DNA of 64,000 nucleotides from Ephemerocybe angulata (GCA_013368325.1 JAACJK010000113.1:186001-250000), one strand, 5' to 3'. Counted from the first letter of the stretch, positions 12,101 to 25,400 are shown. Translations and numbers: made by a program. The notes: generated by a model from the sequence alone, not told the origin.

Positions 12101-15100
12101 AAATCCAACCTGCAGAACAGTATCTCGGCGGCGGATTTGGAGGCGGCAGGGATTGACTCACCAAGACCAGATTCCCCAGCATCCTCCGATGACGAGCTGG
12201 ATCACGTAGACTGGAATTACGCCAAACGTGAAGCGGCTCTCGCTCGCCTTGGCTTGGACCCCCAACTGGACAACCTCCCAGATGAAGATCTGAACAAGCT
12301 CTACGAGAAGATCACCAAGGTCAAGACAATGCGGGATCATAATTCCAAGTCGCGGCCTGAGAGCAGTTTGAGCGTTGCCGACGACATCTGGAGCGAGACG
12401 GGCCGTCCGCTTCCCAGCGATACAACTACGGATGACACGAGTCTGTATGCTGCACCTTGGGGTAGTCCATTTACGGACGAGCCATTAAAGGAAACGCAGA
12501 CTACTTTAGAGGCGCGCTTGGAAGAGCTCGATGGGACGACGACGACTGAGGCTGAAGATCTCAAGGTGGAGAAGGAACACATGGAGCATCAGCTGCGGCT
12601 CGTGAAGGCTCAAATGCGCCGTATGATTGACGCTCGTGCCCGGGGTGAGGTTGATGCGGAAGCCCTTGAGTTTGAGCCTGTAATCTATTCGGCGAAACAA
12701 CTGCGACTAATCAAGAAGGTCTTGGATAGGTGGAGGGCTCACAGGGCGTTTTCCATGGCCGAGCAGATACTGATTAACGCTGTGGCAGTCAAGGAGGCGA
12801 ACGTCATCTGGTAGGCCCATTTACATCGGCGTCGGAGTGCTTATGACTGACCGGCTGGTTTCTGCAGCAAGGAACTTGGAAAGCAAGTGTCGTACAACTT
12901 CACGATTGCGTCGGGGGGATCCCTCGCTGCCCCTAGTTCGGCCGTCGACACCATTGCAGGACTGGATCAATTTGGGGATGTGGCAGATCCTATCCTCGCC
13001 TCAGCCACCCAGCCGTCCGCCGCCGTGAAAGTTATCGACAGACGGAACAATGCCATCTACGTGTGGTCACTGGACCGGATGCAACAGCAGCTACAGCGCA
13101 TGAGGAACCTAACAACATACATCGACCGCCCTTCGTACACCCAGCACTTCTCTTCGGACGAACCTTTCTACGAGTCACCGCCCCCTGAGTACTCCTTCAT
13201 TGGAAATGCTCTCATATCCCTTGCGCCATTATCGCGTCGACTTTCCTCTGCTAGCACGGTCCCCATATTCTGTCGTTACACGGCCGAAGCGATTGGATCC
13301 TGCCGGGTTGATATCAAGGTGGTGAACGTGATTATCTCGCCAAAATATCTGAACGGTTCGACGCCTTCGACCCGTGCTGGGACACGCTCATCGTCGCCCG
13401 CCCCCGTGAACCTCCCCCCTGGAAGCAAGCTCAGCTTCTGCCTGACCATCGACTCCGTCAAGGGCCTTTCGTCGTACGATTTTTCTGCAGTGCACCTCCA
13501 AGCGCGCCTCTCGTCATTTGTGGGGCAGACGGTATCCGCAGAGGAAATCTTCCCCTCCTCCGCCGTTGACATCGACACCTCATCGCTCTCCGAACTCAAG
13601 TTCCGACGTAATTTCACGATCGTTACGACATCCAAGGTTCTCAACCACTTGCGGCAGGGGTACGCACCGATAGAATTCTTTGCGGCGCTGAAACCTACGT
13701 ATCTGGAGAGGATGGATCGGTGGGACGAGATGCGGGAACAGAGGCAGGTGCCGAGGTCGGTCCCCAGCCTGCCGTCGCCCAGCTCGAGTGTCTCGGAGCG
13801 CCCGCCATCGACGGCGACGAGTTTGCCGCCGATGCGCAGGTCTGAAACGGACTTTGTGGTCGAGCAGACGCATGATGTTGTTGCGTGGCTGCAGGTGTGC
13901 GAGCTGGGTCCGGAAGGGACATACCTCCCTGTGCCTGTGATTTCCCAAGGGAACCTGGACCCTGGGGTATTTACACTGCATCAGGGGCTGCAGAGACGCG
14001 TCTCGGTCACCCTATCGTCGAACTCTGGGCAGCAGCTGCCATGGACGGAATTTACGAAGGTAAAGATTGGGCATGTGAGGCTGTTGGATCCGAATGGGAG
14101 GATACATGAGTCGACAAGCAAGGCAGTCGTGAACCTGCCGCTGCTGAAAGAGCAGGTCTTGGAGTTCAAGCCGGATGGGACAGGGTTGTTGGGTGCGGAG
14201 GCGTTGTGGGACTCGAGTGTGCATGATTCGGTGTTGCTCAATCGGGTGACAGCGGCGAACCAGAGGATTCTGTTGCAGTTGCAGTTTGGGATTGCGGTGG
14301 AGAGTTGTAGCGACCCTGTGATGTTCAGCATGGACTTTGCGGTGTCCATGCATTCGCGCGACGCCAGCCCGCCGAACAAGCTGATGATGTCACTCTTTGG
14401 GTCCAGCAAGATCCTGGCGAAGACGAGTACACTGTTCAGTGTGCGCCTCTTGCCCCCGCTGACGAGGTCGGCGAAGGACCTCTGGAGGTTGGATACGTCG
14501 GAGAAGTATGTGAGGGGTGAGGAGACGTTGGGGTTGTGGAAGCCGAGGGGGATTAGTGTGGTAGAGGACTACGAGAGGCTGATTACAACGGAGAGGAGGG
14601 CTGCGGATGTGCAGGCTGTGAGGGTGATCCTGGCGAACTCGCCCCCGAGACCGCTTCCCCAGGATGCCCTTGCATGGAAGGCGGAGCCGCTGCTGAGGAA
14701 GAGTCTAGACCTGTGGCAGAAGCAGTTTGGGCATAAGGGCAAGGTGAGTGTTTCTACCGTTGTAACGGTACCTGGGTCGTCCGCTAATGACCTGGGGTGT
14801 AGATTGTCTTAAGCCAGGACCCGACGGACTCAGACGAAGGGACGGCTCCGTCAACCAGGTCGAATGGCGATTTGACGGCTCTGGAAGGACTCAAATTTAT
14901 TTCGGAGACCAAGTTGATACCTAGAAGGTAAGTCATCATAATGACAGAGAGTCTGCGCAATTCGCTGATATTCTCCTAGTGATAGTGCAACTAAGAAAGG
15001 ACATCTCCACATTCTTGTGGACGCAGGTCAGAACGTCTGGGAGCGACGATGGTTTGTCCTCAAGAGGTGAGTTATCAGCGAGTTCAAAGCGTGTTTGCTT

Positions 15101-15402
15101 GTCGCTGATATATCGTATTAGACCGTACCTCCACATGTACGCGCATTCGAACGAGCTGGAGGAGATTGGGATCATCAGTCTATCTGGGGTTAATGTCGAG
15201 AGCGACCCGCAGAAGGAGTCGCTTCTTGGGGTGCGCCATCCTCATTGCAACTCGAGAGTCTTTACACTGACATATGCAACAGAGACAATTTTCTTTCACG
15301 CTCTTCACGGCATCCAACTCGCACGCCCTTGCTGCTCCAAGTGCCAAAGAACTACAGGCATGGATACCCAAGCTAGACCCAACACGTTCGATGGGGATGT
15401 GA
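9195..15402 (+). CDS. unc104: Kinesin-3 motor, Unc-104/KIF1 type
   Basis: Plus-end-directed motor that carries endosomes and vesicles along microtubules. The start [19 protein letters not shown] opens the motor domain. The ATP loop [10 protein letters not shown] is created by splicing at about 9599/9651. [15 protein letters not shown] switch [19 protein letters not shown] (switch II), and [18 protein letters not shown] follow. After the neck comes a coiled segment ([19 protein letters not shown]), an FHA domain at about 11400-12050 ([37 protein letters not shown]), the KIF1B/DUF3694-type stalk, and a C-terminal PH domain ([20 protein letters not shown], then [17 protein letters not shown]). 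The stop is at 15400. Domain order and roughly 1,600 residues match fungal kinesin-3. Ten or more introns lie mostly in the 5' third; the exon at 12887-14744 is long. Confidence 0.93.
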
Positions 15403-16113
15403 TACGGTCTCTTCCTTCTCGTTATTTAATTGCTGTGTTCTATCTATACCAGGGCGTACCATCTGGATGCTTTCTGCTGTTAAACTTTATGCTGCTATCG
15501 CTGTTGTCTGTCCCCTAGAGGTCTTCCTTCTGTATTACCCATCCTTCATTTATCGCAAGCCTACATACTCATACTTAACGGAGATTTAGCATACCCTTTA
15601 ATGTAATTTTATACCTTGCCCGAGCTTGATCACAGGAGCGAGGGTTAGCCGCTTCACATGTACACACGCAGGGGAGAGGCATAAGAAATGGCATGCCAAA
15701 GCAAGAGTATTGTGTTGGTGTCGATAATAGAATAGGTAGCTATGGCAAGAACACGGAGGAAATGTCGATCGCAAGGTCGATGAAGCTTGAAGCAGACAGA
15801 AGAAAGCGAAAAAGGGTAGTAAGATAGTAGTAACACACAAGTCGAGGTGGCGAAGGAAAAGGGTAAATGCCACCTCAAAAACAAAAAAGGGTGGAGGTAC
15901 GTGGTAAGGATGAGTGGTTGGTGGTTAGATACAATACAAAAATCTATGAGAACAGACAGCTGAGGATGGATGAAGCGAACACAGATTACGACAACATTGG
16001 TGTGCAGACAAAGTTGGAGGAGCAAGACGCAAATTGCAAGACAGAAGAAAAGCAAAGAAGATAAAAAGGAAAAAGAGAGAAGAAAAGAAGGTCCATAGAC
16101 TATCATCACCACC
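15403..16113. other. Intergenic region between convergent genes
   Basis: About 0.7 kb separating the 3' ends of the kinesin and the LDB-like gene. A/G-rich stretches at about 15840-16090 (plus strand). No gene supported. Confidence 0.5.
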
Positions 16114-19100
16114 CTATCCCGCCGTGTTCGTCCGATTCCTCTTCCTCGTCGCCCGTTTCGTAGGTGGGCCCTCCCCATTTGCCAACACCGGGCTACCCGC
16201 ACCCTCGGCGCCCGCTTGCTTGCGCTTCAAACTCGCATTCGCCATATTCGGCGTATTATGGCTCGTGCTTCCACTCGCGCTCATCGCAGGACTCGACCCA
16301 CTCGCTCCACTGCTCCCGTTGTTCGTCCCATTTGGTATAGCGCGATGCGACTTCTGCGGCGAGTTGCTCGCAGAGGACGACGTGTTTTGAGGAGACATAG
16401 TGGCAGAGCCTGGAGGTGGGGGAATAGTCGTCTGACTTCCATTACTCTGTAATGGATGGTGTTGCGGGTTTGTAATCGACGAAGGTGCGCTCTGATATAA
16501 AGTGTTTGATAGTGGGGTATGTTGCTGTTGAGGGGGTGGTATGATGCCGTTGCTCGGCGGTGTGAACTGTGGTGGTTGCTGCTGCCCCATCTGAGGCATC
16601 TGCTGTTGTTGTGCTGAAGGTGGTGGTGGAGGATTCGGCGCGGCATATATGATGGGCAGGTCAGGTAGCGGGGGTAGAGGGACAAGGCCAGTCGTGTGAC
16701 GAGGGTTTTCGCTCCGGTCTAAGATGACGCCCTTTGAGCGTAGGATATCCGCGAACTTGGTTAAAGCGGCTAAAGAGAACCTTCCGTCAGTTCGGGATGT
16801 ATTATCTTGAGCGGCAAGAAAACTATACAATACCTAGAGGCCCGAGCTTTGTTTCGTCTGCAAACGATATCAAGTCCGCCATCGCACCGACGCTCTCTGC
16901 CAACTACGAAGAGAATAAGCATACAATGCCATACTAAAACGAGTAGGTACGCACCTCTAGACAACGCATCGTAGCCTGAGGAATCCCGAAGGCATTGATC
17001 GGTTCACTAGGCATAGTCGCCCTCTCCACCACAACCATAGGATCATCCCACTGCCTCGCCGCCTCCCGCTCTGCCCATAGCGTCGCAGCCGTACTGCCAG
17101 GCGGAGGTGTTGGCACAGGCCTCGGCATATCCGCAGGCATCTCGTAGTTCCTCGGCCCCGCAATCGAGTCCAAAGAGATCATCTTGTCGTGGTGCGTAGC
17201 GCTGAACTGCCATTCGTCGATCTTGAGCATGTACCCCGGCTGTGCCCCGTTGCCAGTGGGCGGATGCATCGCAGTCACCACCATGTGTATTGTGAATGGC
17301 CCGCGCAGTGTGATCGTGTACCCGTTCGTATACTTGTACGTCCATATGGCATTGACACACTCAATGATAGCGTGCCCAGTCCCCACCATGCGTTCACGCG
17401 CTCCGTCCAAGTTGAATGTCATGGACTTAACGCCCGACTGTGTCGTCACCAGGAAGAAACGCGGCAATACCGTAGGCTCAACTAAGTAAACCCTCTCACG
17501 CCTTAGCGAAGAGGGGCTTATACCAACATAGGATTTTTGTAGGGCAGTGTAATTCCACTTTTGCGAACGCTGGCGTGAGCGGGCCATTTAGATTATGTGG
17601 GGACATCTATTCTCCTCGAAAAAGTGCACCTCTACATAAAATTTTTATGCTTATCTTCCCATCCACTCTTCCTGGAGGGACCGATACCGAATCAACGACT
17701 TTGTATTGAATCACACTTTCATTACATTCGAAACGTAGTGGTCGCCAGCTGCCGACGTCTGCCGCGCTGTGACACGATGTGACAGCTTCGGCCACTTATC
17801 AAACATAGTCGCCGGCGTTGGCTTTCTTTAACGATGCGAGTCCATTTCTTCGAGTTTGCGAGAGATAAGGTACAGAGGATCCTTCCACAAACATTGAAGC
17901 CATTTGGAACTCTCGGTAGTGCTTCAGGAATGGTTTGGGAGGAAAGAGCACCAAATGTGCCGGTCACTCGCTGTCACACATCCCAAACTGGAACTTTGTT
18001 TACATGTATTGACAAGTTACACTGCCCGGCTAATCGACTAGTTTAGGACAAGACCCTCCCCACAGGGGAGGTATGTCTTGCGACGAGACTAGCAATACCG
18101 GGATCCCGATCTCTGCAGTCCACTCTTGAGAAATCCCCTTTAACCCAGGGATGTAAGGCGAACACATACCAAACGGCTTCGCTTCGACCTGGGCATTGTC
18201 CTTCCAGAGCGTAATCTTCGTTACTGCCTTTGGCGTAAAATACTCCTTGACGAGTTCGTTCCACCATGCCAATTGCAGTTTCTAAAGAGGCGTCATTAAG
18301 CCAATCACACTTTGCCCAAAAGCGTCGCGACGTACACTTTTGTTTTCGCTCGAAAGGATCCCACTAAACTGTAGCATCCGAAGCAGGCCCTGGCCATTTC
18401 CTAGCATTGGGCTTGTTCTAGAGATGCGAGTCAGATTAATCAAATCGAACGAGTCCAGATCAAGAAGTTGCTCACATAGGAGCTGGTCGGCCCGAGGGCA
18501 GAGTAGTTGGTCCAGTAGTGGGTGGTGGCGGGGCAGGCGCTCCCATCGTTGGGGGGCGATTACCGATGAACTGCTCCGGTTGGCTTCCGCCAGGCGTTGG
18601 TGGCTGTCCTCCAGTGTGTTGCTGCTGGAGAGGCGGTCGTTGCTGTGATTGAGGGGGAGGGGGGATGTTGGTGGGCGGGGGTGGGGGCTGCTGCCCTCCG
18701 CGTCCAGGCACCGCGATCGTAGCTCCAGGTGGCAATGGAACCTGACCGGATCGGGGAGTTTGACCGTGGGGTGACGCTGCTTGATTATGGGAGATTTGGG
18801 GTTGGGACTGAGGGCGGGATTGGGGTCGCGACGGCTGCATGGGTAGATGGTCGGATGGATTTGACGTGTGGATAGGTGAGTGGTGTAGCACGGCGGAGGG
18901 TCCTGGCTGTGGAGTATTGTGTGATTGAGAAGTAGGTTGAGGGGTTTGTCGCTGTGATAACTGGGGGGTATGGATAGGGTGGGGTTGCATGTTGTTGTGG
19001 TGCTGCGAGGCGCGTGGCGCCATCGGTTGGGCGAACGAAGGGCCAGCGAAGGGATCTGTCGCACTGTTCATAGAGCCTGCACTGGAGTTCATCTGTAGCT

Positions 19101-20139
19101 GTTGAGCAGGTGTTGGGAAGGCGCCGCGCGATTGGTCGGACATATCGGATACGGGGGGTGTCGAGGCTGGTGCGAACGGGTACTGCTGGGTGGCACCTGA
19201 CATTCGTTGTCCTCCAGGAGAGAATTGGGTGCCAGGATAATTAATGAAACTCATCGCGTTTGCATTATCTGGAGTCATGGAAGCTCGGGGTCCGGCCTGT
19301 GATGGGCCTGAGGCCATGCCCATCCCGTTCGGCGGACGGGGCGAAGAGGACGAGAGTCCGTGCGGCACCTGAGAATTGGACATTCCGACGCCATTAGCGA
19401 ATGGGTGTTGCATCTGGTTCTGCCCAAGACCCATAGCGTTATGTTGCTGGCCGATCGATGGCTGGGAAAGACTGCTCATGACTGGATTTTGAGAAGGCCC
19501 GACGCCCGACATCGAAGGCGGCATCGCTGAACCCCCCGCTTGGCGCAACATATGTGCCTGCTGCTGAACCATTAATTGCTGCTGCTGCTGCTGGTGCTGG
19601 GCGGCACGCATCTGGGTGAGTTGGCGCATATGTGCTGACTGAGGTTGCGACTGAGGGAGACTCATGCCACCCGAAACGACGCCGTTGTTCATGCCCATCT
19701 GGGTCTGCGAAGGCACCCGTCGAAGAGCTGGATTCTGACCCTGTGCTTGAGGCATTCCCGGCGCAAAGGGGTGACCCATCTGAGGGTTGAGGCCGGCCAT
19801 GTGGGGGGCGGGGACTTGGCCGTTCCCCGGGGCCATTAATCCCTGAGGTCCCTGCCCTGGGCGCATGAGACGCTGTTGCTGCTGCTGGTTTGCGAGCTGC
19901 GCTTGCTGGTGCTGCATGAGCATTCGTTGCTGCTGGTGCTGCTGGTTTTGGGGATTGTTCGGGATGGAGCCGTTGACCGGGCCAAGCATGTTCATCGGGG
20001 GATTTGAAGACATATTGGGGGGCATGACCATCGACTGGGGGTTCATCTGGCCCGGGTTCTGCATAAACGAGGCGTTTCCCATTCCGAGCATGGCTGGGGG
20101 CTGGCCCATGGCGCTTGTCCTCAGCATGTGTCCGTTCAT
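16114..20139 (-). CDS. LIM-domain-binding protein (LDB1/PtaB/Adn-type co-regulator), interrupted by an insertion
   Basis: Fungal homologues act in the nucleus as adaptors for transcription factors in adhesion and filamentous growth. The N-terminal 550 residues (20139 down to about 18475) are Gln/Pro/Met/Ser-rich and disordered. The conserved LIM-binding core follows: GLLRMLQFSGILSSENK, AWWNELVKEYFTPKAV, TLWKDNAQVEAKPF, EIGIPVL, LPRFFLVTTQSGVKSMTF, DGARERM, AIWTYKYTNGYTITLRGPF, and INAFGIPQATMRCLE near 16960. The tail is Pro/Gln- and Ser-rich with a basic end KRATRKRNRTNTAG (stop at 16114). Between EIGIPVL and LPRFF a 619-bp insertion (17473-18091) with a 9-bp duplication breaks the exon, so this copy is either inactive or depends on splicing out most of the insert. 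Divergent from IMP3. Confidence 0.85.
17473..18091. mobile_element. 619-bp non-autonomous DNA transposon-like insertion in the LDB-like gene
   Basis: Flanked by identical 9-bp copies GCAATACCG at 17464-17472 and 18092-18100. Removing the insert and one copy restores the conserved EIGIPVLPRFF reading of the host gene, which shows it is a real insertion. The ends are imperfect inverted repeats: TAGGCTCAACTAAG at the left and, read inward on the other strand, TAGTCTCGTCGCAAG at the right. A perfect subterminal hairpin CCTCCCC ACA GGGGAGG lies at about 18055-18071. No transposase frame is present. An 8-9-bp duplication with TAG ends fits hAT or Mutator-like elements; I cannot choose between them. 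Confidence 0.72.
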
Positions 20140-20337
20140 CGTGGGAGAGGTCGAGCCGGGAGGTCGTTAACGGCGTATTGTGCTGGACATGAACAGCGTC
20201 GAGATGAGAGAAGTGCGTCGACGTCGGGGACGACGGCGTTGACGGTGGGAGGAGGTCGTGGAACGGAGAGAGGAAGGACTGGTCGTGGTTGTTGGCGACT
20301 CCCACACGTGGCTCATCAGCTCCTTTTTCGTACCATC
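20140..20337. promoter_or_regulatory. Shared promoter of the LDB-like gene and IMP3
   Basis: 198 bp between two divergent ATGs. No TATA box evident. Inferred from layout. Confidence 0.45.
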
Positions 20338-21139
20338 ATGGTCCGCCAACTCAAATACCACGAAAAGAAGCTCCTCAAGAAAGTCGATTTCCTCAATGTA
20401 CGTCCCTGTCTTCATACATATATTCTGGCTAACGTAGGCACAGTGGAAGCAAGATGCGAACCTCCGCGAGGTCAAGGTTATGCGCCGGTACCACATCCAG
20501 GACCGCGAAGACTACCACAAGTCCGTGAACCTTCCCCAGACTCGGCCCATATTGACCAATATCCAGATACAACAAGCTCTGCGGCTCCCTGAGAGCCTAT
20601 GCGCATCGGATATCGCTGCTGCCCGCCCAGGATCCGTTCCGCACGAGGATGGAGGGCCAGCTGCTTTCCAAGCTCTACGACATGGGCATCCTCAATACCG
20701 CCGCCAAGCTCAGCGATGTCGAGAATAAGCTCACCGTCGCGGCCTTCTGTCGCCGCCGTCTTGCTGTCTTCATGACCATGTCCAAGATGTCTGAGACCGT
20801 CAGTGCAGTGCGTCTTGGCTTTCCTCCGCGTCTCCCGCCGCCTGGTCTTACCTTCGTTCATTCCAGGCCGTAAAATTTATCGAGCAAGGCCATGTTCGAG
20901 TCGGCCCTGATACCATCACAGACCCTGCGTATCTCGTAACGAGGTAAATCTCTCCCTGACATTTACGCTATGCATATGTTGACCGGCTCGGCAGGCATAT
21001 GGAGGACTATGTCACTTGGGTCGACACCTCTAAACTTAAGCGCGTCGTCATGTCGTACAACGACGAGGTGCGTGGCGCTCTACCTTGTTTCTGGACTTAT
21101 CTGACGTCTTTTTAGCTCGATGACTTTGACCTTTTGTAA
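20338..21139 (+). CDS. imp3: U3 small nucleolar ribonucleoprotein Imp3
   Basis: S4-family protein of the small-subunit processome that helps pair U3 snoRNA with pre-rRNA in the nucleolus. The start [20 protein letters not shown] is near-universal for Imp3. Spliced exons continue [20 protein letters not shown], then [20 protein letters not shown] and [20 protein letters not shown]. The S4 RNA-binding segment [18 protein letters not shown] is followed by [16 protein letters not shown] and the acidic end LDDFDLL (stop at 21137). Five or so introns; about 183 residues, the family size. Confidence 0.95.
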
Positions 21140-22440
21140 TCTATGCACGACCTTACGACCGGAGACGATCACCCACGGGTATAAAAGTATGCAAAAGCAT
21201 GCTACAGCTCGGATAAGAGCTTGGGCATGTGCAATATGGCTACCGGGGAAGGCCCCTCGAAGCCAAATGATAGAATATCAAAATAAAACCAAAAAGAAAT
21301 AGAAAACTTTCAAACCGCCATGCCGTAAAAAGCCTCGACCTCAATCACCTCTCCTGCTGCCACAACCTGGCGCCTCGTATATCACTTACGTCCCATTCGC
21401 TTGCATACCCTCTAACCGCCCGTCTGTCCCGTGCTACTCCACCTCAAGAGACCGTGGCGTTATTGACTCTATTCATTGCGCATTTCATTCCGGACGAACA
21501 TGCAGAAGTATGTCATACACTCTTACGCCTCGAGGCTCGAACGCTCTCGCTCTTTCCAATTCAATTGACCTGTTCATACCTCGGACATATTTCGTGGTTC
21601 CTCCCGCGAACCACGACCTTGCGGTGATAGGCGCCGTTAGGCGGTGCGCCGGGGCCGTGACTTCAGTGCACTATCTGGCGGGGACATGGCAGGGTAAGTA
21701 AACATTTCTGACACTGTGGAGGGGCCCCGGGAGGGGATGAGTGTGAAAGGTTCCAAGTGGCCTCGTAGAGCTAGCTGGTTGACGGGCGAAACGTGTTAGG
21801 GGCGAGGGAAACAAGCGCCGGGTCTTTACCCAATCTTGTCTGGGATAGGGATGGCTACCCACATTTAGGGACACTGGGCAATGTTTCGACCAAAGGCTCA
21901 GGGATGCATTCTGCAACCATTTCCCTGTCTGGTCATTTGTTCGCAATGCGATGTGATAGTAGATGAGAATGAGCAAACCATTACAATTTGACAGGACAAT
22001 TTGCTATTTCTGGTACTCTCGAGCTCCTTGGATCCGTGCGTGGGCAGGACCGGGGCAGAGGGCTAGGCCACAACGTGTTAGAATGGGTATTTTTGCCAAT
22101 CGTCGAGATATGCAGCGACTGCGTACAAGGAACCAAGGTAAGCCGACCGTCCTTTTACGTTTTCGTGACTTGAACAGTCAATGAACGAATAAATGAATGA
22201 TGTGTATGTCGGCGATGCTTTATGTACATGACATGATGTTGGAGAATATGCGATGGAAAGAAAGAAATGCAGGAAGAACAGGAAGAAAGAAAGAGCAAGG
22301 AAAGATACAGTAGGAACAGAACGAATGGGTACCAATGAACGTCAATGTACCTGTGCAGTGCGGGTTATTAAATCAGGTATATCTATATCCCCTCCAGAGA
22401 CGATGCACCCACAAAACGGGTGCCCACCTCTCCCCCCCTC
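21140..22440. other. Intergenic region with a small hairpin
   Basis: About 1.3 kb between two convergent genes, longer than needed for 3' UTRs. A 63-residue frame at 21510-21701 has no recognisable domain. An 8-bp perfect inverted repeat CGTGGTTC/GAACCACG with a 7-nt loop lies at 21593-21615. No RNA gene or transposon end identified. Confidence 0.45.
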
Positions 22441-25400
22441 CTAATACGCAGTCTCGTGGGCAAAGTCGCATTGATCGCCGAATTTGCATCTGTTAAGGTA
22501 ATTCCGGAGGTCAGCTCTCCGCTTTCAGACTCAAAGACTCTGACAATGATGCTCGCCTTCCTTCTGCAAAGAAACTGCAAGGTTTTCTTTTATTGTGTCT
22601 ATAACCTCCTCCATTGTGGTCGTCGTGTCCCCCGCGTCCCCCGCCCCTTCCCCCTCGTCCTCGTCCCCGCCCGCGCCCCCGGCCCTCCCAGCCGCCCCGG
22701 CCGGAGCGTTCTTGATCGTGGTGGTATCCTTGTTGCCCATATTCGGAACCGGCCTGGTGATGGGCCCCCCACGGATCATCGCCGAATCCGCCACCGTACT
22801 GTTGCTGCTGTTGCCCGGTCATGAGCTGCTGGAGCATGGATTGAATATTGGGCTGCCCAGCCGCGTACGGGTCTACCGTTGCGGCTCCAGCCGCCGGAGT
22901 CGGAACAGGTTGGTGCTGCAGGGCTTTCAAATTTTCTAAGATTGAAGGGAAGTCAGGCGTCGGGTTCCCCGCATTGGCACTCGCCGCCGCCAGCACCGCC
23001 TGGATATTTGCAGTTAATGTGGCAGGATCTGTACCGTCAACAGCACCAGGGGCGCCTCCCATACCGAGCCCCATCGCCATCGCCATGCCCATACCCATGT
23101 CCATACCCATAGACTCGGGAGGGAAGAACAGCTCCTCGTTCACGTCTCCCACATGCATCGTCACCACGTTCACATCCACCTGGTCCTCCGCGATCACAGA
23201 TGTTGGCTCCGCAGGAGACTCGGGAACCTGCGACAGGTTCATGTAGAGCGCCCCAAGCGCCGTCTGCTCCCTCTTCGCCTGGGCGTCCTTCTCCTGACTG
23301 TTCACCCCCCTCGGTTTGTCGAGGTCCGGGTGCGGAAATCTCAGGGCTGCAGAATAGTGTAAGTGTAATCAGTGTTTCGCTCATCGATGGACCACCTTCT
23401 ATCGACCGAAGCGAGTACTTACGCAGAGGTTCTGACCAATCAATGACTTCTTCGAAGAGCTGCGCATGCATCGCAGCTCCCTCACCCCTATCCAGTTCGC
23501 GCAAGCTAATATGCATTGCCTACAAATCGCGGTTTAGAAGCCGACCTAATGGTGACCAAAGGTAAACCACGTACGTTGTCAACGTCGTCGTCGTACACAG
23601 CGCGCTCGATTATCTTAACCGCCACCAACGACGAATCCGGCGCCCAGGTCACACTCTTCTTCTTGCCCCCATTCTTCGACACTCCAGGGGCAAGCGGCGG
23701 GGTCGACGTCGACCCCTGCAGTGAAGGTGTAGCATTCATTCCCGGTGAGCCCTTCCGCACCTTCATCATCTTGAGCGCCTCCTGGAAAGGATCGACTACA
23801 TTGTTGTCGTTCGCCTGTTTCGCAGGGATTGGTGCCTTCTTGAACGACGGAAGCTTCGCTTTAGGTTTCGGAGCGGAGAAGAAGGACGCATCCGCTCCCG
23901 CACTCTTCGCCGCCAAAGTCGCGCTACTACTTGTCGTCGATTTCCCCTCCGACTTGACCTTGGATGTCACTGTCACTGGCTTCGTCGACGTCGACGTCCC
24001 GACTGCGGGCTTCTTCGCAGGCGGGAGCGAGCTCGATGTTGATGACACCGACCCAACGCTGCCGCTCTTGGACGAAGCTCCCGCGGCAGGATGCTCGTTG
24101 AGCTTCCGCTTCTTCGACCGTGCATCTATTGGAAAATACAAGAAATTCAGAAAATATATTCCAAGATAGTGCTGAATGACGTGACCTACCCTCTCCCGGG
24201 TTACTTTTCTGTTTTTCCGTCGTATTGGCCGTCAGCTGGCGCCACTTTTCTTCAATGTTCTTAGCCATGTCCTTGACGGCTGTTTTTTGTCGAGCATCGA
24301 GGGAAGAAAAAGAAAGGGGTAAAAGTTAGATACATAGTTTATGGACACTAAAAGTTGTAGGTAACAGCTCAATTGTCCAGACGACAACGAAACGGTTTTT
24401 CCCACCAACACTTCCGTAATTGTAACACCGGGAATTGGTTTCGTATGGACAGCACCAAGATTAGCGACTCTCTCAAGTTCTTGCGCCTCATCTGAGAAGA
24501 GGCTCTTTGACAAGAAATCAAACCTTTTCGTCGCCTGCGGCGTCTGGACAAGAGAGGGGGAGGATATATGGGGATAGGATTCAAACTCACCAGGCGTTGG
24601 GTGGTGCTTCCGGGCACGCACGACGAGTTTACCAATCTTGGATTGGACCAGTGCTTCAACTGTGAATGGCAGGCGGTCGCAGATCTAAAATGTAACAACA
24701 TATATTAGAGCCATTTCTCGCAGAATTGCTCGCCGGGCAGGTTTTTCTCACTTGTAAAAGAGGGGTCGTCATTTGTGTTTGTTCTGGGGAAGCGCCGTCT
24801 ACCAAGGAGGTTCGCAGCCATGATCGCGTGACAGTGAGGGCATCTTCGTTCTCTAACCAAGCGCGAAAGTAGTGGTTAGGTGCTTTATCCCGCATCTCCG
24901 TAAGGATCTCCATCCGTAGAGAAGGTTCGACCTTCTCAACGCCATAGTCGAGTATCTTTTCGACAAGGTTCTGGACGGAGGCGGCACCCGTGAATAGGAA
25001 AGGCCGGATGGTCCTTTCGAAGCGCTCCTTCTTGTCGCGAGCTTGTTGTTCTTCCAGAAGTTGTTGTTGTTGTTGCAGGAATTGTTGCTGCTGCTGTTGA
25101 AATTGTGCCTGGGCCTGTGAGGTGGCTGTGGCTGACACATTGGAGGAAGTCGACGTGGAAGCGGACGCCGACGGAGGTAGAGGAACAGCCTGATTGTAGA
25201 ACATGTGGGGATGAATGCCAGCCGACATCATGGTCGATGCAGAGTGCAAGACATCGGGCGAAAGGGTGCCTTGACTTGAGGTATGCGGGCGGTAGTACGG
25301 GTTCGAGTAAAGGTTGTGTAGCGGTTGCGTGAATGTGTATGGCTGCTGATGCGATGAAGATTGCGAGGGGTAGTTCGAGGCCTGAAACTGATGCTGGAGG

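Noticed and set aside
16280..19930. CRISPR-like or minisatellite pattern from CAG/CTG repeats
   Set aside because: These are poly-Gln codon runs in coding exons, irregular in spacing, and the genome is eukaryotic.
18340..20170. Plus-strand open frames opposite the LDB-like gene
   Set aside because: Shadows of the Gln/Pro/Met codon bias; no splice structure or domain.
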